A stretch of DNA of 64,000 nucleotides from positions 124,001 to 188,000 of the forward strand of contig NZ_LMLR01000014.1 in the NCBI RefSeq assembly GCF_001422645.1, in the 5' to 3' direction. The DNA comes from Arthrobacter sp. Leaf69. GTDB lineage: Bacteria > Actinomycetota > Actinomycetes > Actinomycetales > Micrococcaceae. Made by a program: the position numbers and the translations under genes. Within the stretch, counting starts at the first letter, position 1, and every line of letters begins with the position of its first letter. Below the pieces are notes generated by a model. It saw only the letters and a list, made by a program, of their open reading frames with translations, was not told where the DNA came from and did no database searches. Below are positions 43,815-50,967 of this stretch, piece by piece.

Positions 43815-43850
43815 GGAGCCGGGCCGACGTCGAAACATCGGCCCGGCTCC
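43815..43850 (-). terminator. Intrinsic terminator of the tRNA-Met gene
   Basis: GGAGCCGGGCCGA (43815-43827) pairs perfectly with TCGGCCCGGCTCC (43838-43850). On the minus strand the hairpin is followed by TTTCTCGTTTCG. It lies 34 bp past the encoded CCA of the tRNA. Confidence 0.8.
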
Positions 43851-43884
43851 CGAGGACGCGGATCCCGGTCCGGGTTCCGCGTGT

Positions 43885-43961
43885 TGGTAGGGCTACTCGG
43901 ACTTGAACCGAGGACCTTAGGATTATGAGTCCCGCGCTCTAACCAGCTGAGCTATAGCCCC
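43885..43961 (-). tRNA. tRNA-Met (CAT anticodon), CCA encoded
   Basis: 77 nt folding as a cloverleaf: acceptor GGGGCTA with TAGCCCT, D-stem GCTC/GAGC, anticodon loop CTCATAA, T-arm CTCGG-TTCAAGT-CCGAG and 3' ACCA. The anticodon CAT means elongator Met, or Ile2 if the C is lysidine-modified; the sequence alone does not decide. The anticodon stem is CGGGA against TCCTA, so it ends in a C27-A43 mismatch and a G-T pair. G1 pairs with T72. Confidence 0.93.
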
Positions 43962-44038
43962 GTGGGCCCGGAAACCGGCCCGGCGAAGGCCGGATGGTTC
44001 TCGGGCGAAAATCACTCTAACAATAGTAGTGGCCCGGC

Positions 44039-45235
44039 TCAGACCACGAGGTCGTCGTAGCTTGCGCCGCAGTAGAGATCCTCGAAGGCCTGCAGAGTCC
44101 GCTCGATACTGTGGCTCTCCACCATCCCCCGGCTGGCCTTGCCCATCGCCGCCTGCTCATCCGCCGGACGCGACAGGACGCGGACCATCTTGGCCGCGAG
44201 GTCGTCGCTGTCGTTGGGCGTGAACAGGTAGCCGTTTTCGCCGTCCCGCACCAGGTGCGGGAGTGCCATGGCGTCCGCCAGCAGCACCGGCGTGGACGCG
44301 GACATCGCTTCCAGCGTCACGAGGGACTGCAGTTCGGCTGTGCCCGGCATGCAGAACAGGTCGGCGGCGATGTAGGCCCGGCGGAGTTCGGCGTCGCTCG
44401 CCAGTCCCAGGAACTTGACCCGGTCCTGGAGACCCAGCCTCGCGACCTGGGCCTCGAGCGCCGGCCGCACCTCGCCGCCGCCTACGATCTCGAGGTGGAC
44501 GTCCAGCTCCTTGGGAGTCTTGGCAACGGCCTCGATCAGCACGTCAACGTGCTTCTCCTCGGCGAGCCGGCCGGCGAACAGCACCGTGGGGCTGCTGTGC
44601 CGGGCCACTTCCTCACCCGGCTTGAGTTCGTAGGCCGCCGAGTCGATGCCGTTGGAGAGCGGCAGGACCTGGCGGAGGAATGCATGCTGGTGCATCGCCT
44701 TCGCGGCCAGCGGCGTGGGCGTGGTGACGACGTCGGCCTGGCCCATGACCTTGCCCATGTCCTTCCACGAAATGCGACCCACGATGTCCTTGAACCATTG
44801 CGGGAAAGGAAGGAAGGGGTTCAGGTTCTCGGGCATAAAGTGGTTGGTCGCCACGATCCGGATGCCGCGCTTGACGGCCTCGTAGAGCACGTGCTCGCCG
44901 ATCATGTAGTGGCTCTGGATGTGCACCACATCCGGCTGGATCCGGTCGAACAGCAGGCTGATTTCCTTCTTGATCTCCCACGGGAAGGTAATCCGGAAGT
45001 ACTCGTGCGTGGGAACTGAGTGGGAGCGGATCCGGTGGACTGTGCCTTCGTCGCTGAACTCGGTGTAGCTCTTGCCCTTGTCCGGACGGCAGGCCAAGAC
45101 GTGCACATCGTGTCCGCGTGCCGTCATGCCCTTCGCCAGGCGGTAGCCGAACATCGCAGCGCCATTGACGTGGGGCGGGTAGGTGTCCGCGGCTATCAGG
45201 ATGGTCAGCGGATGCTGGTGGTCAGGCATGGTCAC
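44039..45235 (-). CDS. Glycosyltransferase family 4 (GT-B fold)
   Basis: 398 residues. N-terminal Gly-rich loop: DTYPPHVNGAAMFGYRLAKGM. The C-terminal nucleotide-sugar domain has VLFAGRLAEEKHVDVLIEAV and the acidic motif GTAELQSLVTLEAMSASTPVL (E-x7-E). It is similar in type to the mannosyl- and glycosyltransferases that build phosphatidylinositol mannosides or glycolipids in actinobacteria; the acceptor cannot be read from sequence. A lipid-head-group enzyme is encoded 1 kb upstream. Confidence 0.88.
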   Translation of the reverse strand: MTMPDHQHPLTILIAADTYPPHVNGAAMFGYRLAKGMTARGHDVHVLACRPDKGKSYTEFSDEGTVHRIRSHSVPTHEYFRITFPWEIKKEISLLFDRIQPDVVHIQSHYMIGEHVLYEAVKRGIRIVATNHFMPENLNPFLPFPQWFKDIVGRISWKDMGKVMGQADVVTTPTPLAAKAMHQHAFLRQVLPLSNGIDSAAYELKPGEEVARHSSPTVLFAGRLAEEKHVDVLIEAVAKTPKELDVHLEIVGGGEVRPALEAQVARLGLQDRVKFLGLASDAELRRAYIAADLFCMPGTAELQSLVTLEAMSASTPVLLADAMALPHLVRDGENGYLFTPNDSDDLAAKMVRVLSRPADEQAAMGKASRGMVESHSIERTLQAFEDLYCGASYDDLVV

Positions 45236-45314
45236 GTGGAGAGCTCCTGGTGGTCACGGTGCGGGCAGCTGGATCTGAAGTGGCCGGCTGGCCGTCGGCG
45301 CAGGCGTACCGGGC

Positions 45315-46244
45315 CTACTGCTGAAGTCTGGTCTTGTCCTGGGCCGCCCGCCCCGCGGCCTTCCGCGCGTCCTTCTTGCGCTTGGTGACTTCGGGGTGGT
45401 GCCTGGACAAGGCGATCACTCCCACGATAGCAAGCAAACCGGCCGCGCCCATCGCAATCGCCGTCACGGCGTGGACATCCGGGCGGAGTTCGCCGAGGAT
45501 CGTGATGCCGATCCCGATGCCCACGATCGGGTCGATCACGGTCAGCCCGGCTATCACCAGATCCGGCGGGCCACCGGAGTAGGCGTTCTGGACGAACCAC
45601 GAGCCTAGGACGCCGGCGGCCACAATCGCGACCACCGAGTACCATGGCACGTTCAGCACACCCAAGCCGTTGGGATCCAGCAGGTGCTTGCCGATGATCC
45701 GGGTCAGGACAGCGACAAAGCCGAACAGGATGCCCGCGCCAAGGATGTAGATGAAGGCGCTCATCCGGTGCCGGAACACCAGGGCGAGGGTCCCGAACAG
45801 CCCGACAGCCAGGGCCAGCAGCAGCACCACCGTCAGCTCGTCAGAGGCGCTGACCTGGTGGTTCTCCTGAGTGACGTTAACCGCCAGAATCACGAACAGG
45901 GCCGAACCCGTGACGCAGGCGGTGATGGCCACTACCGTGGCCCGGTTGATGCTCAGCCCCTGGTCCTTGGCGTTGACGATCGTGGTGATAACGAGGGCGA
46001 TCGCTCCGATCGGCTGGATCACGGTCAACGGCGCCATCACCAGGGCGACCGAGTTCAACGCCATGCCCACGCAAAGGAGCAGCAGACCGAACACCCAGCG
46101 GGGATTGCGGAGCAGCCGGAGCATGCCATGGTTGCTGAGCGCCAGTCCCCCGGTATCCGCCTTGACTGCACTGCCTTGGCGCTGGGCGCCGAACGCGAGG
46201 CAGAACGCGCCCAGGACGGCCAGCAGTACGGCGAACCACATCAT
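45315..46244 (-). CDS. DMT-superfamily permease
   Basis: 309 residues with about nine membrane helices. The first helix is MWFAVLLAVLGAFCLAFGA. The layout of two inverted halves (helices about 5-130 and 160-290) fits the drug/metabolite transporter superfamily. C-terminal residues KRKKDARKAAGRAAQDKTR are cytosolic and basic. The substrate is unknown. Its start overlaps the stop of the CDP-alcohol phosphatidyltransferase gene by 1 bp. Confidence 0.8.
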   Translation of the reverse strand: MMWFAVLLAVLGAFCLAFGAQRQGSAVKADTGGLALSNHGMLRLLRNPRWVFGLLLLCVGMALNSVALVMAPLTVIQPIGAIALVITTIVNAKDQGLSINRATVVAITACVTGSALFVILAVNVTQENHQVSASDELTVVLLLALAVGLFGTLALVFRHRMSAFIYILGAGILFGFVAVLTRIIGKHLLDPNGLGVLNVPWYSVVAIVAAGVLGSWFVQNAYSGGPPDLVIAGLTVIDPIVGIGIGITILGELRPDVHAVTAIAMGAAGLLAIVGVIALSRHHPEVTKRKKDARKAAGRAAQDKTRLQQ

Positions 46245-46885
46245 CAGCGGCTGCCGCCGTCGGCGTCGGCGTCGGGCATGCTGCTCTTGACCTTTTTACC
46301 CTTGCGGATAATGGCCCAGAAGTAGTTGTAGGCGGCAATCCAGTGCCCCACGAGGCCCAGCCCGAGGAAGATCCAGGCGGCCACGAAGTACGCCTCGGCG
46401 CCCGGGACAGGAAGTTTCGAGAGGACGAGCAGCGGCGTGCCGACCAGCAGGAGCGCGGTCCGGATCTTGCCGATCTTGCTGACGGGCAGATCGGGGTGGC
46501 CGTGGAAGTAGTAGAGCGACAAGGCGAGCAGGATGGCGTCCGGGATGAGGAGCGCCGCGAGGTACCACCATTCGACGACGCCGGCGACCACCAGAGTGAC
46601 GGCAACCGCGATCAGCGACAGACGGTCCGCGATGGGATCCATGATCCGGCCGAGGTTGGACATTTGGTTGAAGCGGCGGGCCACGTAGCCGTCCACCCAG
46701 TCGGTGCTGCCCATGATGGCAAGGACGAGTGCCGCATAGCCGTACTCCTGAACCCCAAGGACGAGCCAGACGAAAAGCGGGACGCCGAGGAACCTCACAA
46801 TGGTCAGGACATTGGGGACGGTGAAGACCCGGTCGTGGTGGATCTGGGCCTGACCAGGCCGGGAACCAGCGCCGATGAACTTCAT
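46244..46885 (-). CDS. CDP-alcohol phosphatidyltransferase
   Basis: 213 residues from ATG 46885 (MKFIGAGSRPGQAQIHHDRVFTVPN); AAAGGGGG precedes it by 7 nt. The family signature D-x2-DG-x2-AR-x8-G-x3-D-x3-D is complete as DWVDGYVARR then GRIMDPIADR. It joins a CDP-linked lipid to an alcohol such as glycerol phosphate or inositol phosphate in the membrane. PgsA is one option, since the protein has about five membrane helices. Confidence 0.9.
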   Translation of the reverse strand: MKFIGAGSRPGQAQIHHDRVFTVPNVLTIVRFLGVPLFVWLVLGVQEYGYAALVLAIMGSTDWVDGYVARRFNQMSNLGRIMDPIADRLSLIAVAVTLVVAGVVEWWYLAALLIPDAILLALSLYYFHGHPDLPVSKIGKIRTALLLVGTPLLVLSKLPVPGAEAYFVAAWIFLGLGLVGHWIAAYNYFWAIIRKGKKVKSSMPDADADGGSR

Positions 46886-46940
46886 CCAGTCCCCCTTTCC
46901 GTGGCCGGCAACGATTGGGCGTTGCAGTTCAGCGGGCTGC

Positions 46941-47834
46941 CTAGCCCTTGATGAATTTGCGCAGGAGGAACACGAGGGCGGCTGCTGAGGCGGTGAGCGC
47001 AACGAGCGGCTTCCACCGCTGGCTCAGCTGGTCGGCCATGCCGGTGCCCTCCCCAGTGGCGCCGGCAGGGGTCGCCGGACGCTTCGCTGTGCGGGCCGCC
47101 GCGGACCGGAAACCGGCCACCTTGCCGCTGAGTTGTTCCTTGCCGTCCCGCAGCTTCACCTGGGCCGCGGCCAGCAGCGCCTGGGCCTGGGTTTTGACGT
47201 CGAGTTCCTCGTTGAGTTCATCGCGGACCCCGGTGAGGTGCGTGCGGCGTTGGTCTACCCGGCGTCGCAGCTCCGCTTCGGTGGGCGGCGGACCGAAGTC
47301 CGGCTCGGCGGCCTTCTTGGCTTCCTTCTCAGCCTTGGCCTTCGCGGCGGCCTCCGCCTTGGCGGCTTTGGCCGCCTTGTAGACGTCGGACTCCGGGTCC
47401 AGCACGGCAGGATCGAAGGCGGAGCCTTCTTTGGCGATGCCGAGGTCGTACTTGATGCCACGGATCGTATCCTCGGGAACCAGCGGCATGGCTTTCTTGA
47501 ACTTGCCGACCCCCACCAGGCCCGCGATGGCGGCGATCACCAGGAAAACACCACAGACGAGCAGCGCCGCGAGCCAGGCGGGCATGATCGTGGCGAGGCC
47601 CATGATGGCGGCAACGATGAGGCCGACGACCAGGAACGCGACAAAGGCCAGCGCGACGGCGAGAAACGCAGCGGCGACACCGACCGCGATGCCCTTGCGC
47701 TTGAGCTCGACTTTGGCGAGGGCGATCTCGTCGTTGAGCTGCCGCGGAGCCAGCTTGAAGATCAGTTTGAGGGTTCTGGGGAGTGCGGAAATGCGCAGCC
47801 CCTCGCTTGTCCCGCCGCTGTGACGTCCGCTCAT
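46941..47834 (-). CDS. Holin-X-like/DUF3618 fusion membrane protein
   Basis: 297 residues. Residues about 10-140 have two adjacent membrane helices and the layout of actinobacterial Holin-X proteins (PRQLNDEIALAKVELKRKG, then helix pair). A Lys/Ala-rich stretch (KAAKAAKAEAAAKAKAEKEAKK) forms a charged coil. Residues about 195-297 match DUF3618, with EAELRRRVDQRRTHLTGVRDEL and a final single helix. In other genomes these are two separate genes. The name holin is historical; a cell-envelope role is more likely than lysis. Confidence 0.8.
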   Translation of the reverse strand: MSGRHSGGTSEGLRISALPRTLKLIFKLAPRQLNDEIALAKVELKRKGIAVGVAAAFLAVALAFVAFLVVGLIVAAIMGLATIMPAWLAALLVCGVFLVIAAIAGLVGVGKFKKAMPLVPEDTIRGIKYDLGIAKEGSAFDPAVLDPESDVYKAAKAAKAEAAAKAKAEKEAKKAAEPDFGPPPTEAELRRRVDQRRTHLTGVRDELNEELDVKTQAQALLAAAQVKLRDGKEQLSGKVAGFRSAAARTAKRPATPAGATGEGTGMADQLSQRWKPLVALTASAAALVFLLRKFIKG

Positions 47835-48018
47835 CGGTCCCGCCTAACTGGTTACATCCATGATTCCCGCTTTCGCGCGGCTTGCCGGTCTGCGCAGCTT
47901 CACGCACACCCCGGTGTCAAAACTACCATTCAGGCTCCTGACCGGGACGCGGCGGCGGGCTGTGGCGCGCCCTGGCCGCACACGGGAACGGGTGCCGCGA
48001 GCCCTAGGATTGACCTCT

Positions 48019-49242
48019 GTGACTACACCCACGAATCCCGGCGATTCCCTGAGCCGCCGCCGCAAGCTCCTCTACATACTGATGCTCGGCGCCCTCACCG
48101 CCTTGGGACCCTTCACGGTGGACCTCTACCTTCCGGCCTTCCCGGCACTGGAGGAGAGCCTGGGCGTCTCCGAGGCGGCCGTGCAGCTGACGCTGACCGG
48201 CACCACGATCGGTTTTGCCGTCGGCCAGCTTGTGGTGGGCCCGCTCAGCGACAAGTTCGGCCGCAGGATCCCGCTGATCCTGGCGACTGCGGTGCACATC
48301 ATGGCTTCCCTGGGGGCGGCGCTCTCAACCGACATCGCGACTCTGGGCACCTTCCGGGTACTGATGGGCATCGGCGCTGCGGGGGGCGGTGTGGTGGCCA
48401 TGGCCATGGTTCGGGACCTGTTCAGCGGATTCGCCATGGTGCGGATGTTCTCCCGGATGGCGCTGGTGAACGGCCTGGCGCCGATCCTCGCGCCGGTGAT
48501 CGGCTCGCAGTTGCTGCTGTTCATGCCGTGGCCGGGGATCTTCTTCTTCCTGGCCGGCTACGGCATGTGTGTGCTGATTGCCGCCGTGTTCGTGGTGCGC
48601 GAGACGCTGCCCCGGGAACTCCGCGGAAAAACGGGCATGACCGCCCGCCAGCGCTACGGCGTCCTGTTCGCCGACCGGATCTTTGTTGGGCTGTTGTTGG
48701 TGGGAGGAATGAATTTTGCCGGGCTGTTCACCTACCTTTCCGCGTCGCCGTTCCTCTTCCAGGACGTCTACGGCTTCAGCCCGCAACAGTATGGCCTCCT
48801 CTTCGGCATAAATTCCCTCGGCATTGTCGCCGGGGTGCAGACCAGCTCGCGGATCATCCGGAAGGTACCGCCGCAGTGGATCCTGGCCTGCTCCACGGCA
48901 TGGATGTTCCTGATGGCCGTCCTGATCGTGATCTTCGACCAGCTGGGCTTCGGGCTCTGGGGTGTCATGGTGCCGCTCTGGTTCTATATCCTTGGCGCCG
49001 GCTTCACGTTCCCCTGCGTCCAGGTGCTGGCGCTGGCCAAGCACGGTGCGCAGGCCGGCACCGCTGCCTCCCTGCTCGGTGCCGCGACCTTCCTGATGGC
49101 CGGCCTCATCTCGCCGGTGGTGGGCTGGTTGGGCGTCTCCTCCGCCACCCCGATGGGCGCCGTCCAGGCCGCGTGCATCTTCCTGGCCGCAGCCGCGCTC
49201 TGGCTGGTCGTCAGGCCCCGCACCGTCCCGCCGATCCAGTAG
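48019..49242 (+). CDS. Bcr/CflA-family multidrug efflux transporter (MFS)
   Basis: 407 residues from GTG 48019 (VTTPTNPGDSLSRRRKLLY). Twelve membrane helices. The Bcr/CflA N-terminal motif GPFTVDLYLPAFP and MFS motif A GPLSDKFGRRIPL are clear, as is GFAVGQLVVGPL. It probably exports drugs such as bicyclomycin or chloramphenicol by proton antiport. It is divergent from the Holin-X gene and followed by the repeat array. Confidence 0.92.
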   Translation: MTTPTNPGDSLSRRRKLLYILMLGALTALGPFTVDLYLPAFPALEESLGVSEAAVQLTLTGTTIGFAVGQLVVGPLSDKFGRRIPLILATAVHIMASLGAALSTDIATLGTFRVLMGIGAAGGGVVAMAMVRDLFSGFAMVRMFSRMALVNGLAPILAPVIGSQLLLFMPWPGIFFFLAGYGMCVLIAAVFVVRETLPRELRGKTGMTARQRYGVLFADRIFVGLLLVGGMNFAGLFTYLSASPFLFQDVYGFSPQQYGLLFGINSLGIVAGVQTSSRIIRKVPPQWILACSTAWMFLMAVLIVIFDQLGFGLWGVMVPLWFYILGAGFTFPCVQVLALAKHGAQAGTAASLLGAATFLMAGLISPVVGWLGVSSATPMGAVQAACIFLAAAALWLVVRPRTVPPIQ

Positions 49243-49257
49243 CCCGGCACCCGGCGC

Positions 49258-49510
49258 CTTCCCCCACTGGACATGTCCAGCCGCTACGGCCAGGACTGAG
49301 CATATGGGCGCTATGTCCCCTCGATGCCACCAACATTGGACATGCCCCCCTGCGGAGTCGGGCCCGGCGCATTCCCCGCTGGGCATGCCCGGTCGCCACG
49401 GTCAGGACTGAGCATATGGGCGCTATGTCCCCTCGATGGCGCCGGCAGAGGACATGCCCCCTTGCGAAGTTAGGACCCGGCCGCCTTCCCCAATGGACAT
49501 GTCCAGTCGC
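49258..49510. repeat. Tandem array block 1: about 114-bp units
   Basis: Cores of form CCCC(A/G)CTGG(A/G)CATG start near 49262, 49374 and 49488, with CATG positions 49272, 49384 and 49498 (spacing 112 and 114). Each core is followed by a CGCYACGG segment, then AGGACTGAGCATATGGGCGC and TATGTCCCCTCGATG (absent from the truncated third copy). All copies are in the same orientation. Confidence 0.8.
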
Positions 49511-49551
49511 CACGGCGAGCGGAACCTCGGCCAAGTCAGAAAGCGCTCCTG

Positions 49552-49638
49552 CCCAGTTGCCTGCCCCGAGACTGCCTTAGGCCCGAAAAAAGCCCCGGAA
49601 TCTCCCGGGAGATTCCGCTGCGATTCACAGCAACTGGG
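49552..49638. repeat. Nested palindrome between the two array blocks
   Basis: CCCAGTTGC (49552-49560) is the reverse complement of GCAACTGGG (49630-49638). Inside lies a perfect 20-bp palindrome, GGAATCTCCCGGGAGATTCC (49597-49616), preceded by GCCCGAAAAAAGCCCC. It does not match the repeat units on either side. Confidence 0.6.
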
Positions 49639-49671
49639 AAGGAACGTCGCGAGGCGGGCTAACTCCGGCAC

Positions 49672-50020
49672 CGGGCAGCCTCCCCCACTGGGCATGTCCA
49701 GCGGCAAGGACGACACCCGGCACCTTCCCCCACTGGGCATGTCTAGCGGCGACCCCGGCACCGGGCAGCCTCCCCCCGCTGGGCATGTCCAGCGGCGACC
49801 CCGGCACCGGGCAGTCTCCCCCGCTGGGCATGTCCAGTCGCCGCGGCCAGGAATGAGCATATGGGCCCTACGTCCACCCGCTGGCGCCGGCAGGGGGTCT
49901 GTCCCCCTGCCGAGTTGGGGCCCCGACAGCCTCCCCCGCTGGGCACGTCCAGTCGCCGCGGCCAGGAATGAGCATATGGGCCCTATGCCCACTCCCCGGC
50001 GCCGGCAGGGGGCATGTCCC
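49672..50020. repeat. Tandem array block 2: four 45-bp units and one long unit
   Basis: The core recurs with CATG at 49693, 49738, 49784 and 49829 (spacing 45, 46, 45). The short units read CACTGGGCATGTCCAGCGG plus ACCCGGCACCGGGCAG. From 49829 the long form returns, with a further core (CACG variant) at 49944, 115 bp on, each followed by GAATGAGCATATGGGCCC. So the short repeat is an amplified fragment of the long unit. Confidence 0.8.
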
Positions 50021-50091
50021 GGAGGGCGGGGCACGCGGCTGGCGCCCACCGGCCCTGTTCGCGCCCACCCCCGGGCGATAAAGTTGTAGAT

Positions 50092-50499
50092 GTGCCCCAC
50101 TGGAAGGAACAGCCGCCCCTACCGGCCACTTGGCAGCGGTGTGACGCCGGCATTTTGCCTCTGTGGTGGGATCGCTTGTGCAGCCAGACCAGCCAGCAGT
50201 CGGCGGCGCTCTTCGCGGCTGGACTCTTTACCGAGGACCGGCGGCGACCGATCGCCCAGTGGTACAACCCGGCCTACGATTCGGCGCTCCTGGTCGCCCC
50301 CGAGACCTCCCCCGAGTGGCCGGTGCAGCGCTTCGGCATCTTCTATGCCCCGCCCGGCGGCGGGTTCACCCAGATCCATTCCGCCCCGCACGAGTGGCAC
50401 CCGCGCGAGCCCCGCAAGTCACCCACCGAGTTCGACGCCTTCCAGGGGGCCGTGGCGGAAGCCGAGCGGTTCCTGCAGGTGGAGATGTACTTCGTCTAA
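50092..50499 (+). CDS. Orphan 135-residue protein beside the repeat array
   Basis: Starts at GTG 50092 (VPHWKEQPPLPATWQRCDAG). A compact, Trp-rich cytosolic protein with segments PLWWDRLCSQTSQQSAALF, PIAQWYNPAYDSALLVAPE and FGIFYAPPGGGFTQIHSAPHEW. There is no signal peptide or membrane helix. I do not recognise a family. Codon use is like the neighbouring genes, so it looks resident rather than recent. It is followed by the tRNA-Asn terminator in the convergent direction. Confidence 0.7.
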   Translation: MPHWKEQPPLPATWQRCDAGILPLWWDRLCSQTSQQSAALFAAGLFTEDRRRPIAQWYNPAYDSALLVAPETSPEWPVQRFGIFYAPPGGGFTQIHSAPHEWHPREPRKSPTEFDAFQGAVAEAERFLQVEMYFV

Positions 50500-50528
50500 G
50501 GACGGGATGAGCCGCCGTAAGAGGGCAC

Positions 50529-50570
50529 AAAAAAGGTCCCGCAGCCAGTGATTCACCGGCTGCGGGACCT
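50529..50570 (-). terminator. Intrinsic terminator after tRNA-Asn copy 1
   Basis: AGGTCCCGCAGCC (50534-50546) pairs with GGCTGCGGGACCT (50558-50570). On the minus strand a TTTTTTT run follows directly. It starts 6 bp beyond the tRNA end. Confidence 0.9.
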
Positions 50571-50575
50571 GTCCG

Positions 50576-50648
50576 CTCCTCCTGCTGGACTTGAACCAGC
50601 AACCCTTCGATTAACAGTCGAATGCTCTGCCAATTGAGCTAAGGAGGA
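50576..50648 (-). tRNA. tRNA-Asn (GTT), copy 1
   Basis: 73-nt cloverleaf, acceptor TCCTCCT/AGGAGGA, D-stem GCTC/GAGC, anticodon stem TTCGA/TCGAA with loop CTGTTAA, T-arm GCTGG-TTCAAGT-CCAGC, discriminator G. CCA is not encoded (the next bases are CGG). It is identical to the copy at 50785-50857, including the flanking bases on the 5' side. Confidence 0.97.
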
Positions 50649-50742
50649 ATGAAGCAGGTACGACATTAGCAAAGGTTTCGCCGCTTAGGAAATCGACACC
50701 GGCCGGATCCCGGCCCACACCCCTGATACCCCCTCCGGGTAT

Positions 50743-50779
50743 AAAAAAGTCCCCGTTCCGGTAACCCGGAACGGGGACT
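50743..50779 (-). terminator. Intrinsic terminator after tRNA-Asn copy 2
   Basis: AGTCCCCGTTCCGG (50748-50761) pairs perfectly with CCGGAACGGGGACT (50766-50779) around TAAC. On the minus strand a TTTTTT run follows. Its presence between the two tRNA genes means copy 1 must be transcribed from its own promoter. Confidence 0.9.
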
Positions 50780-50784
50780 GCGCG

Positions 50785-50857
50785 CTCCTCCTGCTGGACT
50801 TGAACCAGCAACCCTTCGATTAACAGTCGAATGCTCTGCCAATTGAGCTAAGGAGGA
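50785..50857 (-). tRNA. tRNA-Asn (GTT), copy 2
   Basis: Identical 73-nt sequence to copy 1, with anticodon GTT in loop CTGTTAA and no encoded CCA. The two copies are separated by 136 bp, including a complete terminator for this one. Confidence 0.97.
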
Positions 50858-50967
50858 ATGAAGCGGATATAAGCCTAGCAAACTCCCGGCCGGGAAGTGA
50901 AATTGACCCCGAACGGGTACCCCCGAATGGGACCAGTCACGACCGCCGAACGGGACAATCCGCGATA

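Larger units (their letters stand above)
49243..50091. other. 849-bp gene-free stretch, mostly tandem repeats
   Basis: Minus-strand frames are open through it, but their peptides are repeats of DMPSGG, CPAGE and RAHMLIPGRG types and the repeat spacing is not in frame (45, 46, 45, 112, 114, 115 bp), so coding is rejected. The repeat blocks and the nested palindrome between them are listed separately. Confidence 0.75.

Noticed and set aside
43885..43961. tRNA as an integration site
   Set aside because: No integrase and no duplicated tRNA 3' end were seen near the tRNA genes.
46941..47834. Prophage remnant suggested by holin-like sequence
   Set aside because: No other phage gene lies nearby; Holin-X/DUF3618 proteins are ordinary actinobacterial chromosomal genes.
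49258..50020. CRISPR array
   Set aside because: Repeats are imperfect, unit lengths vary (45 and about 114 bp), the parts between cores are themselves repeated, and no cas genes are nearby.
49423..50100. Minus-strand 225-codon repeat protein
   Set aside because: Repeat spacing (45, 46, 45, 112, 114, 115 bp) breaks the frame of the repeat units, there is no ribosome-binding site at a sensible start, and overlapping frames are equally open.
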